NCBI GenBank assembly: GCA_905250115.1
Contig: CAJNOI010000085.1
Span: forward strand, 194,210 to 258,209
Reading direction: 5' to 3'
Source of the DNA: Adineta steineri
Taxonomy: Eukaryota > Rotifera > Eurotatoria > Adinetida > Adinetidae
Length of the DNA: 64,000 bases
Of this stretch, positions 39,583 through 49,621 are shown piece by piece (the first letter of the stretch is position 1; the number at the start of each line of letters is the position of its first letter). Both the position numbers and the translations under genes were made by a program. The notes under the pieces were generated by a model. It worked only from the letters and a program-made list of their open reading frames with translations, ran no database searches and was not told the origin of the DNA.

Positions 39583-39946
39583 AATGAAAAAAAAATCTGA
39601 AATAAATATTAATTATGATGTTTAATTCATCAATTGTTAATTTAATGCTAACTAATATGTAAAATCCTGTTAAAATTTATGTTATTATATATTATTTAAT
39701 TTTCATGTTCAATTTGAAACGTTCGATTAAATAATGATAAGAAATATTAGAAATGTAAGTTATCTTTAATTAACCAATAAAGAATCACGCGTGCATGATG
39801 GGATGACAAAATAATGAGTCATTTTATATAAAACGAACAACCAATCATTGATTTACTTTATTTCATGACTGAAATACAATTGATGAAATCGAAATTTATA
39901 GTGAGAATTTTTCAAATTTAATATTCATATTTAACAGTATTCATAG
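39583..39946. other. divergent intergenic region
   Basis: This lies between the RPP25-like start (-) and the APH-like gene (+), so it presumably carries both promoters. The acceptor-like TTTATTTCAG for the RPP25-like gene is at about 39597-39606. It is otherwise AT-rich with nothing else seen. Confidence 0.5.
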
Positions 39947-40977
39947 ATGGCGTTATCGAAAGAGCTTATATTTGAAGAACTTTCTTTAATTTTGATGAAA
40001 TATTCATTAGGTAAACTTTCTTCATCGATTGAACAAATAACTGATGGATGGACAAATCTTACCTACAAATTTCAAATAGAATCAAATGGAAAATTTTATA
40101 TTCTTCGAATATATCATTCAGATAGAGAAGAAAATATTCAAGTTGAATTAAACTTTATTTCCTATCTTTATAATCAAATTCATCTACCAGTTGTCCCAAG
40201 CATTGATCCACCAGGAATATTTTTATTAACTAATCAATATTATTGTGTTATATTTCCGTTTATTGATGGTATTAAATATATAAATACACCACAAAATTAT
40301 CTTCGTCAATTAGGGCAAACATTAGAAATTAGTCGATTTCTTGGTCAATTGCATTCTATTAATAATGAAAATACTTTGTCTATATGTAATTATCGAGTAA
40401 TTAATATTGTCGATACGAAATATCAACTGATTAATTCATGTGATAAATTTCAAAAAGATTATAAAGATTTATATAAACGAATACGTAAAATAATAGATGA
40501 ATGTACAAGTATGATTCCGGTAATTGAAAATGAATTTGAACAAATAATGTTTGAAAGAAATCTTGAAAAAAATCTTCCCAAAGGTTTTATTCATGTTGAT
40601 ATACATGATGAAATGTTCTTTTCGATCGTGAACAAAATAAAATTGCTGCTGTACTTGATTTTAATGATATATCTTTCGGTTCTTTTCTCATTGATATTGC
40701 TATGACATTATGTTTCTGGTGTTCGTGTGGACCAAAATTTAATACAGATTATGCTAAACAATTCCTAATTGAATATCAACATACTCGAAAAATGTCGTTA
40801 ACAAATGATGAATGGAATTTATTAGAACTTTATTGTTATATGACTATATTTCATCAAATATTATTTATTATTCACTTACAAGATAATGAAAAAATAATTA
40901 ACGAAATGATCAATGAATTACTTTTACCTAGTGAAGAAATTTCTCAAAATAAAACATTCTTACGAGATCTTCGATAA
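39947..40977 (+). pseudogene. APH / type II homoserine-kinase-like phosphotransferase with one frameshift
   Basis: An intronless reading frame in two pieces. The first (252-residue ORF) begins MALSKELIFEELSLILMKYS and shows the N-lobe: ITDGWTNLTYKFQIESNGKF, YILRIYHSDREENIQVELNF, YYCVIFPFIDG, then RFLGQLHSI. The catalytic loop FIHVDIHDE should continue with Asn and the hydrophobic block. At 40610-40614 one base (an A in an AAA run) appears to be missing. In the next frame the sequence resumes as NVLFDREQNKIAAVLDFNDI, SFGSFLIDIAMTLCFWCSCG, and runs to a normal stop after RDLR. Family knowledge: HxDxxxxN and DF.. motifs bind ATP/Mg. The layout (NTNY..., LPVVPSI, DIAMTL.FWC) resembles bacterial type II homoserine kinase and choline-kinase-like enzymes. 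It is either a recent pseudogene or a sequencing error in a homopolymer. Bacterial origin by transfer is possible, not shown. Confidence 0.75.
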
Positions 40978-41091
40978 GTAGTTCAATATAATATTTATTC
41001 AATTATATCATACACAAAAGAACGTGAAATATAACATTAAAAAAAGAAATATAAAATGCTTTGTTTTCCCCTCTCTCTATCTCTGTTCTGT

Positions 41092-41457
41092 TTATATTAA
41101 ATCAATAATAATATCGCTTCCAATATCATAAGTTGAATTCCATTGGTCTTGACTTCCTACCCATGTATTATATCGTTTAAATGCCCATGCATCATAAAAT
41201 TGTTGTTGATTTGGTGCACCCATATCCAGAAAAATATCTTCTTGATAATTGAAATGTTCTAATGGTGCTTCAAATTTTAATGGAACTGGTTTTAAAGCAT
41301 TGACTGCTTTTTCAAATTTTGGATCTGCTATTTGACATTGCATTAAAAATTCAGGATCAATTGTTCCACCAACTTGCAAGGCAAATGATAGAATTGCACA
41401 TGAATATGGACATACACTTGAAAGTACGAATGGATCATATATAGGTTGACTATACAT
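41092..41457 (-). CDS. small protein of unknown function, intronless
   Basis: One exon of 121 residues beginning MYSQPIYDPFVLSSVCPYSC and ending SDIIIDLI. Codon usage looks like the real genes around it (many GAA/CAA/AAT, few rare codons), and the frame contains well-formed blocks: GGTIDPEFLMQCQIADPKFE, LKPVPLKFEAPLEHFNYQED, LDMGAPNQQQFYDAWAFKRY. It is aromatic-rich, with no signal peptide, TM segment or known motif. I do not recognise it; it could be lineage-specific. Confidence 0.55.
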   Translation of the reverse strand: MYSQPIYDPFVLSSVCPYSCAILSFALQVGGTIDPEFLMQCQIADPKFEKAVNALKPVPLKFEAPLEHFNYQEDIFLDMGAPNQQQFYDAWAFKRYNTWVGSQDQWNSTYDIGSDIIIDLI

Positions 41458-42657
41458 TATATGTGTATATGTATCGTATGAATATCGTCAAATGATATAT
41501 ATTTAGAAGGTGTTAGTTACTGTACTCAACCTATAAGAAGAAAAAATCAAGGTTAAAATTGATCAAATCGACAAACGATTGGATATGTATGTGTCTGTGT
41601 GTCGTTACTCTTTTGTACTGTTCACTTCAATGATAGTGGATATGGACAAATCAAGAACGATACGCTTCATATATCTTTCTCATGTAGAATATCGATATCA
41701 GATTTTTAGTATATGATAATGTAAATATATATGCGAGTCTTTATCAATACGAATTTTCGATATGTACATATATACTTGTACTTTCTTTTAATCTTATGTT
41801 AAAAGCTGATGAAATTAAAAAAAAAGACAAACTCTATCTAAATATTCATCTTGAATAATAATAGATTTGAATTTCAAATAGATATTCGTTAGTTATAATC
41901 TTTATCATTGTCAAGGTGATTTCAAAAGACTTTATCTTATATTCATTTATAACTACATAACAAGATCTTTATCTTTGGTTTACAATACATTTACAAACAA
42001 ACTAATTTTTGATTTAATGAGCGTTGTATTTAAAAACATCCATGCATAACAAATTAATAAAACATAATTGTCTGTCATTTAAGCATGTCAGTCAATGTGA
42101 ATATGTAATTAGATATAAATCCTTAACAATACAATATTCAAATCATTATTTCTATTTCATGAACCTTGATATGTTGTATGTGAATGTACCGTAACACCTT
42201 TATGAATATACGAGACAAATTACTACGAAGGACAGTATATCAACTACATATTATAAACATATTTTTCCACTTGATATTAACAGATAACTATCAAGGTCAA
42301 ACTAATAGACATCATGCATTCCATCATGAGTCTTCTTTTTATGTAATATAGAACTTACGTTTACAGTTATATGATACAACAGATACTTTTTAAAAGACAC
42401 ATATAGATATCACTTATTGTAATCTTCTTGATGACTCTCGATAAACACATTTGAAGGAAACACAAACTTTTGTAGTTACCCAAAAAACTATTCATTTTTT
42501 ATTGCATATGATCAAAGATCTATATGAACTATTTCTTAATCTTTTATATTCCCTCAAAAATAAACAAAATCAAAGCTAACCCGAATGCATTGATATATAT
42601 TCTTATTAAACAAGATAGTATACAAAAAGAATAACAACATAAAAATACAAATATTTT
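41458..42657. other. intergenic region, no gene seen
   Basis: About 1.2 kb of AT-rich sequence upstream of the small orphan and downstream of the TTLL gene stop. No credible ORF, tRNA or repeat array was seen. Confidence 0.6.
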
Positions 42658-45600
42658 TTAAGATCTAATCATTAATGTTAAATTTTGATCGATTTGTTTT
42701 TGTTTAAAGAATTTTTCATCGATTGAATATCGATAAACAATAAATAATGCTTCTTTACATAATTCAACAAAACGATAACAACAATCTAATTCAATATTCG
42801 ATAAACGATTTGTACTTTTGACAAATAATGATTCCCATGAACTAATGAAGAACAAAGAAACACAATTAAATAAGAAGTATTTCAATCAGTATTAAAATTA
42901 CTTGTATCTATTTTGACATGTGTCCCACATACATTGTCCATGATTAGCAAGTAATCGTCGTTCTAATTTCATTAAATGACGATTTAATGGTAATTGTTGA
43001 ACAAGTTCATTGACACTACATAATTTTTGCATTATTTGTTGGATATTATTCCAAACAATTTGTATAATTGCTTGTCTTTTATTTGCATCTAATTCGACTA
43101 ACCAAAATTGACCGATATCAGATTTATATGCACTCCAATTTTCGATAATCTATTTAAAATAGACAATTAGCAACAACTTTAAATAAAAAAATTTAACAAA
43201 CTTGAGTACAAATTTGATATGTTTCTTTATCGGATTTATTTGGATAGTGAATACGTAATTTATTCATTTCATTTAATATTAAATGATATAAACGATGTAA
43301 ATCATGATCATTTAATTGAAGTTCCTGAGATATAGAAAGAATAATTAAAATGAAAATATTTTTTCTTTACTTTTGTAATATTAGTTGTTACTGTTGTTGT
43401 TGTTTGATCAGCTAATTGTTGTTTTCGTGTTGCTTGTAAAATAGATGAATATGTAACCATTTGTGATTTATTATTTGATTTTTGAGTTTTTGGTGAATGA
43501 GGTCGTTGTTGATCGAGATTTTCTGATGGTGGAGTAATATAAGCCTTTTTTTCTGTTATTCGATTGGCTGATACACCTGGTTGACTTTTACGTGTTTGTG
43601 ATTTTGGACGACTAACACTACCCGTAGAAGCAAGTGAATTCGATCGTGGTTTTGTAAGATTTAATGATGATGATGAAGTTGATCGAAGAATATCAGAAGG
43701 TGTTTGTGTTGATACTCTTTTCATGAAAGAATCAGATGGTGAGGGTGAAGATTGTCTACGTTTATCTTCACGGGATGATTCACGTGAAGATTTACTCTCG
43801 TCATCACTTAAGTCGAATGTAAAACAAGTCAGAGATGAAGCACGATCAAATCGAAGATTATTATTAGGGACCTAAACAAATTAAATTAATTGTATAAGCA
43901 TAATATTATATACTATGAAGAAGCAAAGATTTTGATATTAAAAAAATTTAGATGTATTTCATCTTTAATGTTTATAATTTAGTATGAAAAACTTTAAATT
44001 CGGAATATGTAGGTTCATAATCAAAACAAAAAGAGTTAGCACATCAGTTATTTATTGCTTCCTTTTGCTACTATCATTTCTTACTTGTAGTTATGTATAA
44101 GTAATAAAACAATGTTGATTCTACTAATTTCGTATTATAATACTGTTCATTTCAAAATGAAAAAGGCGGATGGGTATTTTTTCAACAGTTTTCGTTAAGA
44201 ACACGATGAAGACTTCTCTAACTATCACAAAGACTTCCATTTTTTGCAGGAAAAATGGGGGTTGTAAACTGCATTGTGATGACTAAAATATTTTATTAGT
44301 CGTAGTCAATAGTTAAATCTTTCCATAATAGTTCGGGAATGCTGCCGATGAGAGACATACTCTTTTTCTAAAAGTTTTATACAAGCTCTTCATCTTGTTC
44401 CTATCGAAAATTACTCAAAAAATACCCATTATGTACTTTTACATCAATGGATACTTTTTGTTCTTTACATGGCTTTGTAAATCGATCGATAAATACTTGC
44501 TAATTGTCTTTATCTTATTTTAAATACGATTACGAGAAAAGACAATTCTATGTAAATCAGCATAAAAACTTACTTGTTGTTTAATTTGCTTAATATTTCC
44601 TAATTGTGCAATTTTATGTAATAAATCTTGTTCATTATATTTTTTATAATATTTCATATTCCATGATGAGTCCTCTTTATTTGCACATAATATATGAAAA
44701 CATTTTGTTAAAATATTCATTGATTCATTCATAGAACTTTCATCATCAATAGGAAATAAACGGCTGTAACCACCAGCATGATGACTTTCAAAAATTTCAC
44801 GTGTTTTTTCTCGTTGTAGAAGAAATAAATTTTCTTTCTATATAAAAAATAAATTAGATAAAATAAAAATATATTTTCTTCATACTATTTCATCCAATTC
44901 ATAAGTTTGATGATCGATATGTTTACCAATACTTGAATACAATCGACGTTGAGCTTCAATTTTTTCAATTGTAATACTTTTCTTTCGATCCGATACTCGA
45001 AAACGAAGTAAATTAAATGTATCGCATAATAATTTCATTTTAATATCAAATTCAATTTGTTCACTAATATCAAAACTTGGACAACGATTAATCTATAATT
45101 AAGTTTATATTTATTTGACATATCTCAAAAAAAAAAAACAAATTACTTCAATAATCCATGGCTTTAAATTTTTATCAATTAATATATCAAAACCAAGTAA
45201 TTCAAAACAAACACTTTCACTTGTTGGTAATGTACCTTGTCGACATTTGTTATAAGAAGTTAACATATGTGGTTCAGCAAGAAATATAGTTTTGGTTACA
45301 ATATTCTTAAAAAAATAAAAATTTCAACTTTTTTTTGGTTCTTACTAAAAATTTTTCTTACTCGTATTTCTTTCCATAATTTATTCACATCTTGTTTTTC
45401 TTTTTTTAAATGATCAAAGAAAAATTTAAGTGAAGATATTTTACCATTATCTATATCGAAATTATCAGGATCATTTTCATCAACCATAAAATTAGGTAAA
45501 TGCATAGAAAGATCGAACTAGAAAAACAAAATATTTTTCAATTTATATACATATAAATTGATTACATACTATATTTTTTGGAGTAGGTATTTCATATTTT

Positions 45601-46294
45601 TTTGAACTCATACGAACAAGACCATCATTATAAATAAATACACGTAATGGATCACACGAAGTAATTAGAGCATAAATTCGAAGATCTTCAAAATTATAAA
45701 AATATATTTATATGAAAATATTTTAAGAAAAAGTTTTTACCAAATTTAAAACCATCTATTAGATATGGTTCTCGTATATATTCTTGAATTATATAATTAT
45801 CTTTACATTTAATTCGTTTATAATCACAATGAATTGCAATTCTATATAATAAAATATATTTTAATATCAGAACAATGCAATTCTATTATTTTTACCCTTG
45901 ACCTAAAGCAACATTTGTTGGTTTACTAATATATACTGATGGATTTCGTTTTGGTTTATTTGAAGCATACGAATACCATAAATTATATTCATTTGGTAAT
46001 ATCCATGTTTTAGGAGCGAAATTATATTCTTTAGGAATAATACTTCGTACACTTGAATTAAAAAAACAAACAAAGAATTAATATTTGATGAAGAAATCAA
46101 ATAATTCTAATATACCTATCATAATTTTTAGCTAATAAATCTTTACGTGATATTTCATTCATTGTTGGAAAATGATTAATTTTTTGATAAGGTTTAAGTG
46201 CTGTTACAATATCCATAGAAATTAATGAATCATTCCATAGAAGATTACTAGTAAAATCAGGATCGGGACTTATAAAAAATCCACATACATCCAT
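42658..46294 (-). CDS. tubulin tyrosine ligase-like glutamylase, TTLL6/13 type
   Basis: TTLL enzymes add glutamates to tubulin tails, mostly in cilia and neurons, using an ATP-grasp fold. Read on the minus strand: ALKPYQKINHFPTMNEISRK, DLLAKNYDR, YNFAPKTWILPNEYNLWYSY, YISKPTNVALGQGIAIHC, NYIIQEYIREPYLIDGFKFD, LRIYALITSCDPLRVFIYND, GLVRMSS, then SESVCFELLGFDILIDKNLK, PWIIEINRCPSFD and MKLLCDTFNLL. The FKFDLRIY..TSCDPLRVF and FEILGFDILLD..LKPW.LE.N blocks match TTLL6/13. The long C-tail is Ser/Arg-rich (SSRESSREDKRRQSSPSPS) with coiled parts and ends NLTLMIRS. The first coding exon is unclear: the exon containing MDVCGFFISPDPD seems to extend to an acceptor near 46305, and an upstream exon of the family (around NLxxCRY) was not found. 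A possible tiny exon MRKKKESK lies at 46600-46623. One intron (about 43873-44575) is exceptionally long. Confidence 0.88.
43873..44575. other. long TTLL intron with inserted-looking sequence
   Basis: About 700 bp, ten times the usual intron size here. The middle (44150-44360) holds G-rich words such as AAAATGGGGGTTG that differ from the flanks. No coding frame was seen. It may contain an old insertion. Confidence 0.3.
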
Positions 46295-46631
46295 AGCTTG
46301 ACAAACTAAAAATTAACATCATTCAATATCGATATGAAGGTCATTAATTTAATATATTTAGTTCTTCAAAAAAAGACATGCACTATATGACATAGTTATA
46401 AAAAAAAATCTTATCAAGAGTAATTAATTATGGAAAGCGTGAACTGTTATTCTATTTTCGATTAGAACTCAAGGTATGTTTATAAAAACATGTAGAATAT
46501 CGATATAAACAACATAACTATTCATATATGTGTACTTGAACATACCGTTTTACATAGAGAAAAATGTTCTTGATAACGAATAACTAATGACTTTTTTACC
46601 TTGCTCTCTTTTTTCTTTCGCATTCTATACG

Positions 46632-46639
46632 TATAAATA
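46632..46639 (+). promoter_or_regulatory. TATA box of the 82-residue gene
   Basis: TATAAATA lies 36 nt before the ATG at 46675. Such spacing implies a very short 5' UTR of about 10 nt. It is a perfect core-promoter motif in a short region between divergent genes. Confidence 0.5.
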
Positions 46640-46674
46640 GCGCCTGAAATTGATCGATAGCTTACACTCGTACA

Positions 46675-46923
46675 ATGACTATAGTGACGAAATGTCCAAT
46701 TTTGAATGCCCTTTTTGGGCCTTCTCGAAATAACCCACCACCAAAAAAAACGTCGGATACATTACTGTTATACAGTCCTCAAACGGAGTTTATGGACTAT
46801 GATCTTCTATCAGTTCCAGTAACTTATGGTTCACGTCGATTAATGACTCGATATGTTGAATATTATATACCAACAATGGAAGTTATTCATTCGGCTCGTG
46901 AATTAACAACTCAGTTTTATTAA
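46675..46923 (+). CDS. small orphan protein, 82 residues
   Basis: Intronless ORF starting MTIVTKCPILNALFGPSRNN and ending ARELTTQFY. It has a Pro/Lys stretch (NNPPPKKTSDT) and a Tyr-rich second half (RYVEYYIPTMEV). It has no signal peptide or TM segment, and I recognise no family. Support comes from a well-placed TATA box, gene-like codon usage and a normal stop 36 nt before the end of the next gene on the opposite strand. Could be a lineage-specific gene. Confidence 0.5.
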   Translation: MTIVTKCPILNALFGPSRNNPPPKKTSDTLLLYSPQTEFMDYDLLSVPVTYGSRRLMTRYVEYYIPTMEVIHSARELTTQFY

Positions 46924-46959
46924 ATGATAACAACAATATTAAATTATGTTATGTAATTA

Positions 46960-48579
46960 TTATTTTACTTTGTAAGAGAAGGAACAATTTGTCTTCTCTA
47001 CATTAGATCTAAGAAAAGTCGACTTACTAATACGAAACTTTGTACCCGAAACATTTGCACAAAGTCCACGTTTCTTTTTTGGTCTGTATGGTAATCTTTT
47101 TATATCAATAAATTGTTGTTCTTGTTTTTTTCTTAATTTTTGTTCACGTAAAAATTTAATAAAATTTTGAAAAGCTTCTGTAGATTCACGAATTGAAGTC
47201 ATATCAAAATCATGTCTTTTGATACCTAATTTTTCACCTAATCGTTTTAAATCTGAACGACTATGTGTACTTATTAAAGATGCATGAGCAGCTATTTGAA
47301 GTATTTGATCATTAGGTGTACGAATTAGATGTTCAAAAACTTGTTCATAAGATATTAAAGGTTGAGATCCAGATGGTTTTACATGACGAGGTTTTAAATT
47401 ATGTTCAGATACTTCACGCCAAATACGAATAAGTTGAGATATTGAAGCATTTGTTAAAGTAGCTTCATTAACAATTGTCATAAGTTCAAAAACCTTTGCA
47501 CGACGTAAAGAAGCACGATCAGTATTAGTTAATTTCTTAAATTCATCTAATTTTACTATTGGATATAAATCATCTATTGAAGAAGATTTTGATCGTTTTT
47601 CTCGTTTTCGATGAATTGATTCAAATGTATTTTTCATCATATCATGACAAATAACAACTAAATTTTCAATACCCATTGATTTAAATCGAAGTTTATCATC
47701 GTCATGTGCTCGATATTTCCATTGTCCATCAATAATCATAGATTTTAATGATGTATTACTTAATGATCCAGATCGAGAAGGATTTAATGGTTGACGCGTC
47801 ATTAATTTTCTTAATGTTTCATTATTTTTATCATCATCGTCGTCGTCATCATCATCATCATCATCGTCATCACTATTTTCTATTGTGGATAGTTGTCGTG
47901 ATGTTCTAGTATGAGGAGACATTTGATGTAGCGTTCCAGTATTCGACGTTAATTGACGTGTTGTTCGAATATCAGGAGACAATCGATGTGCTGTTTCAGT
48001 ATTAGGAGACAATTGACGTGGTGTTCTAATGTCAGGAGATAATCGATGTGATGTTCCAGTATTCGGTGTTAATTGACGCGTTGCTCTTGTATCAGGAGAC
48101 AATCGATGTGGTGTTTCAGTATTCGAAGATAATTGACGTGATGTTCTAGGATCAGAAGGTAATCGATGTGATGTTCCAGTATTTGAAGATAATTGATGTT
48201 GTATTCTTGTATCAGGAGGCAATCGATGTGATGTTTCAGTGTTCGGAGATAAACGACCTGGTGTTTCCGTATTCGGAGACAATGGACGTGGTGTTCTAGT
48301 ATCAGGAGGTAATCGATGTGATGTTCCAGTATTTGAAGATAATTGATGTGGTGTTCTTGTATCAGGAGGTAGTCGATGTGATGTTTCAGTATTCGAAGAT
48401 AATTGACGTGATGTTCTAGGATCAAAAGGTAATCGAGGTGATGTTCCAGTATTCGAAGATAATTGACGTGGTGTTCTGGTATCAGGAGATTTCATTACTA
48501 GATCATTTGATGTTTTATAACTGTCAATATTCGATGGTGATTGACGACCATGAACAAAATTATTTGATGAACGCTGCAT
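46960..48579 (-). CDS. repeat-bearing protein of unknown function, intronless
   Basis: A single exon of 539 residues. After MQRSSNNFVHGRQSPSN... the N-terminal part is 20 tandem decapeptides in two alternating types, A (DTRTPRQLSS) and B (NTGTSHRLPP). It is followed by 14 consecutive Asp (47830-47871) and a Ser/Arg linker. The C-terminal half looks globular and helical: WKYRAHDDDKLRFKSMGIEN, LVVICHDMMKNTFESIHRKR, then ELMTIVNEATLTNASISQLI, RIWREVSEHNLKPRHVKPSG, and a Lys-rich tail (KKQEQQFIDIKRLPYRPKKK). I recognise no domain. The repeats are Ser/Thr/Pro/Arg-rich and probably disordered and phosphorylatable. Single-exon structure is unusual here. Confidence 0.85.
   Translation of the reverse strand: MQRSSNNFVHGRQSPSNIDSYKTSNDLVMKSPDTRTPRQLSSNTGTSPRLPFDPRTSRQLSSNTETSHRLPPDTRTPHQLSSNTGTSHRLPPDTRTPRPLSPNTETPGRLSPNTETSHRLPPDTRIQHQLSSNTGTSHRLPSDPRTSRQLSSNTETPHRLSPDTRATRQLTPNTGTSHRLSPDIRTPRQLSPNTETAHRLSPDIRTTRQLTSNTGTLHQMSPHTRTSRQLSTIENSDDDDDDDDDDDDDDKNNETLRKLMTRQPLNPSRSGSLSNTSLKSMIIDGQWKYRAHDDDKLRFKSMGIENLVVICHDMMKNTFESIHRKREKRSKSSSIDDLYPIVKLDEFKKLTNTDRASLRRAKVFELMTIVNEATLTNASISQLIRIWREVSEHNLKPRHVKPSGSQPLISYEQVFEHLIRTPNDQILQIAAHASLISTHSRSDLKRLGEKLGIKRHDFDMTSIRESTEAFQNFIKFLREQKLRKKQEQQFIDIKRLPYRPKKKRGLCANVSGTKFRISKSTFLRSNVEKTNCSFSYKVK
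47884..48483 (-). repeat. in-frame minisatellite: 20 units of 30 bp
   Basis: Exactly 600 bp made of 30-bp units coding ten residues each. Two unit types alternate (A and B, 60-bp super-period), ten of each. The order is ABABABABB then alternating to a final A, so at 48241-48300 (plus-strand view) two B units meet: a register slip of one half-unit. All units keep the reading frame and none contains a stop. Confidence 0.95.
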
Positions 48580-49621
48580 GCTTATTGTTAATTGTAAAAC
48601 AAGTAGAAATTCTATACTACACTCTCATCTTTCAAACAGATTTGAACTACCATTTGGTATTGGAGAATGCTAGGTAACAAACCTTAACATGTATTAAATG
48701 TCATTGTCGATAGATATCACTAGTTAACTATGCAAAAAATGCAAATAGTTAAAATAATATTTAACCTTTATAAAAAAATGCCTCACATATTACTTTACAA
48801 GAATACAGAAAGTTATTCCGTTGTATGTAGAGATTAGGAATAAAAGTTTTATAACTATTGGATTAAATCATCTATTGTGTTGAATGGAATCTGTGAAATT
48901 CCACGAAAACTCTATTCGAATGTAAAATTACTTGAGATCTCATACCAATTGCTTCTATATTTCAATGGTAAACTTCATTCCTAATTAGAACATCCATAAA
49001 GTAATCTTTATATTTCACTTTGAAACCTTGTTGGACTAGTTAAATAACTCATTTGTTGATACAGATTCATGTAATAAATTCAAATTTGTTTTTATTTAAA
49101 AGAGCGTGTCAAAATACGGTGCATGACCGACGTCGTTTTTTTAAGCAGTTATCATTTTAGCAAGAAAAAAAAGAATCACAAGTTTAATGACTCAAAAGCT
49201 TTGCGCAAAATGAGTGTCTAACCATATAAATATATATATAATAGAAAGAAACCTTAATTAAAAAAGGGCTAAGTCATGCATTGCACTTTGATATGCTCTT
49301 TCACACAAAAAAAACTTTTAATATATTGCACAAGCCTGGAACAAGAAATTCGGGATGCACGTTTGAAAAAAGATCTGAAGACGGATTATCTTTCAATTTA
49401 TATCATACGATAGTATTATTCCTTTGCCTATATTAAGCGATCATATGCATAGTAAAACTTCATATATCATACTTTTAGAAGACTTCAAATATGCAAAAAC
49501 AAGAAGAAAATATTTAATGGTAAATATGACTGAAAAATAAAGCGATTTTATTGCAAGAATATTATTAAAATGGTTAGAATAATAATGATATGTATATTTG
49601 TGAATACATAAAAATAAAAAT
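48580..49621. other. intergenic region, no gene seen
   Basis: About 1 kb between two minus-strand genes. AT-rich; no gene, tRNA or clear repeat. AATAAA-type signals for CFAP36 are present close to 49610 on the minus strand. Confidence 0.55.

Noticed and set aside
48069..48425. 118-residue minus-strand ORF rich in His/Leu
   Set aside because: It is the minisatellite read in another frame; the 539-residue frame covers it and extends into non-repeat coding sequence.
47884..48483. Regular 60-bp periodic repeat that could be taken for a CRISPR array
   Set aside because: Units are contiguous with no unique spacers, code in frame on the minus strand, and lie in a eukaryotic gene.
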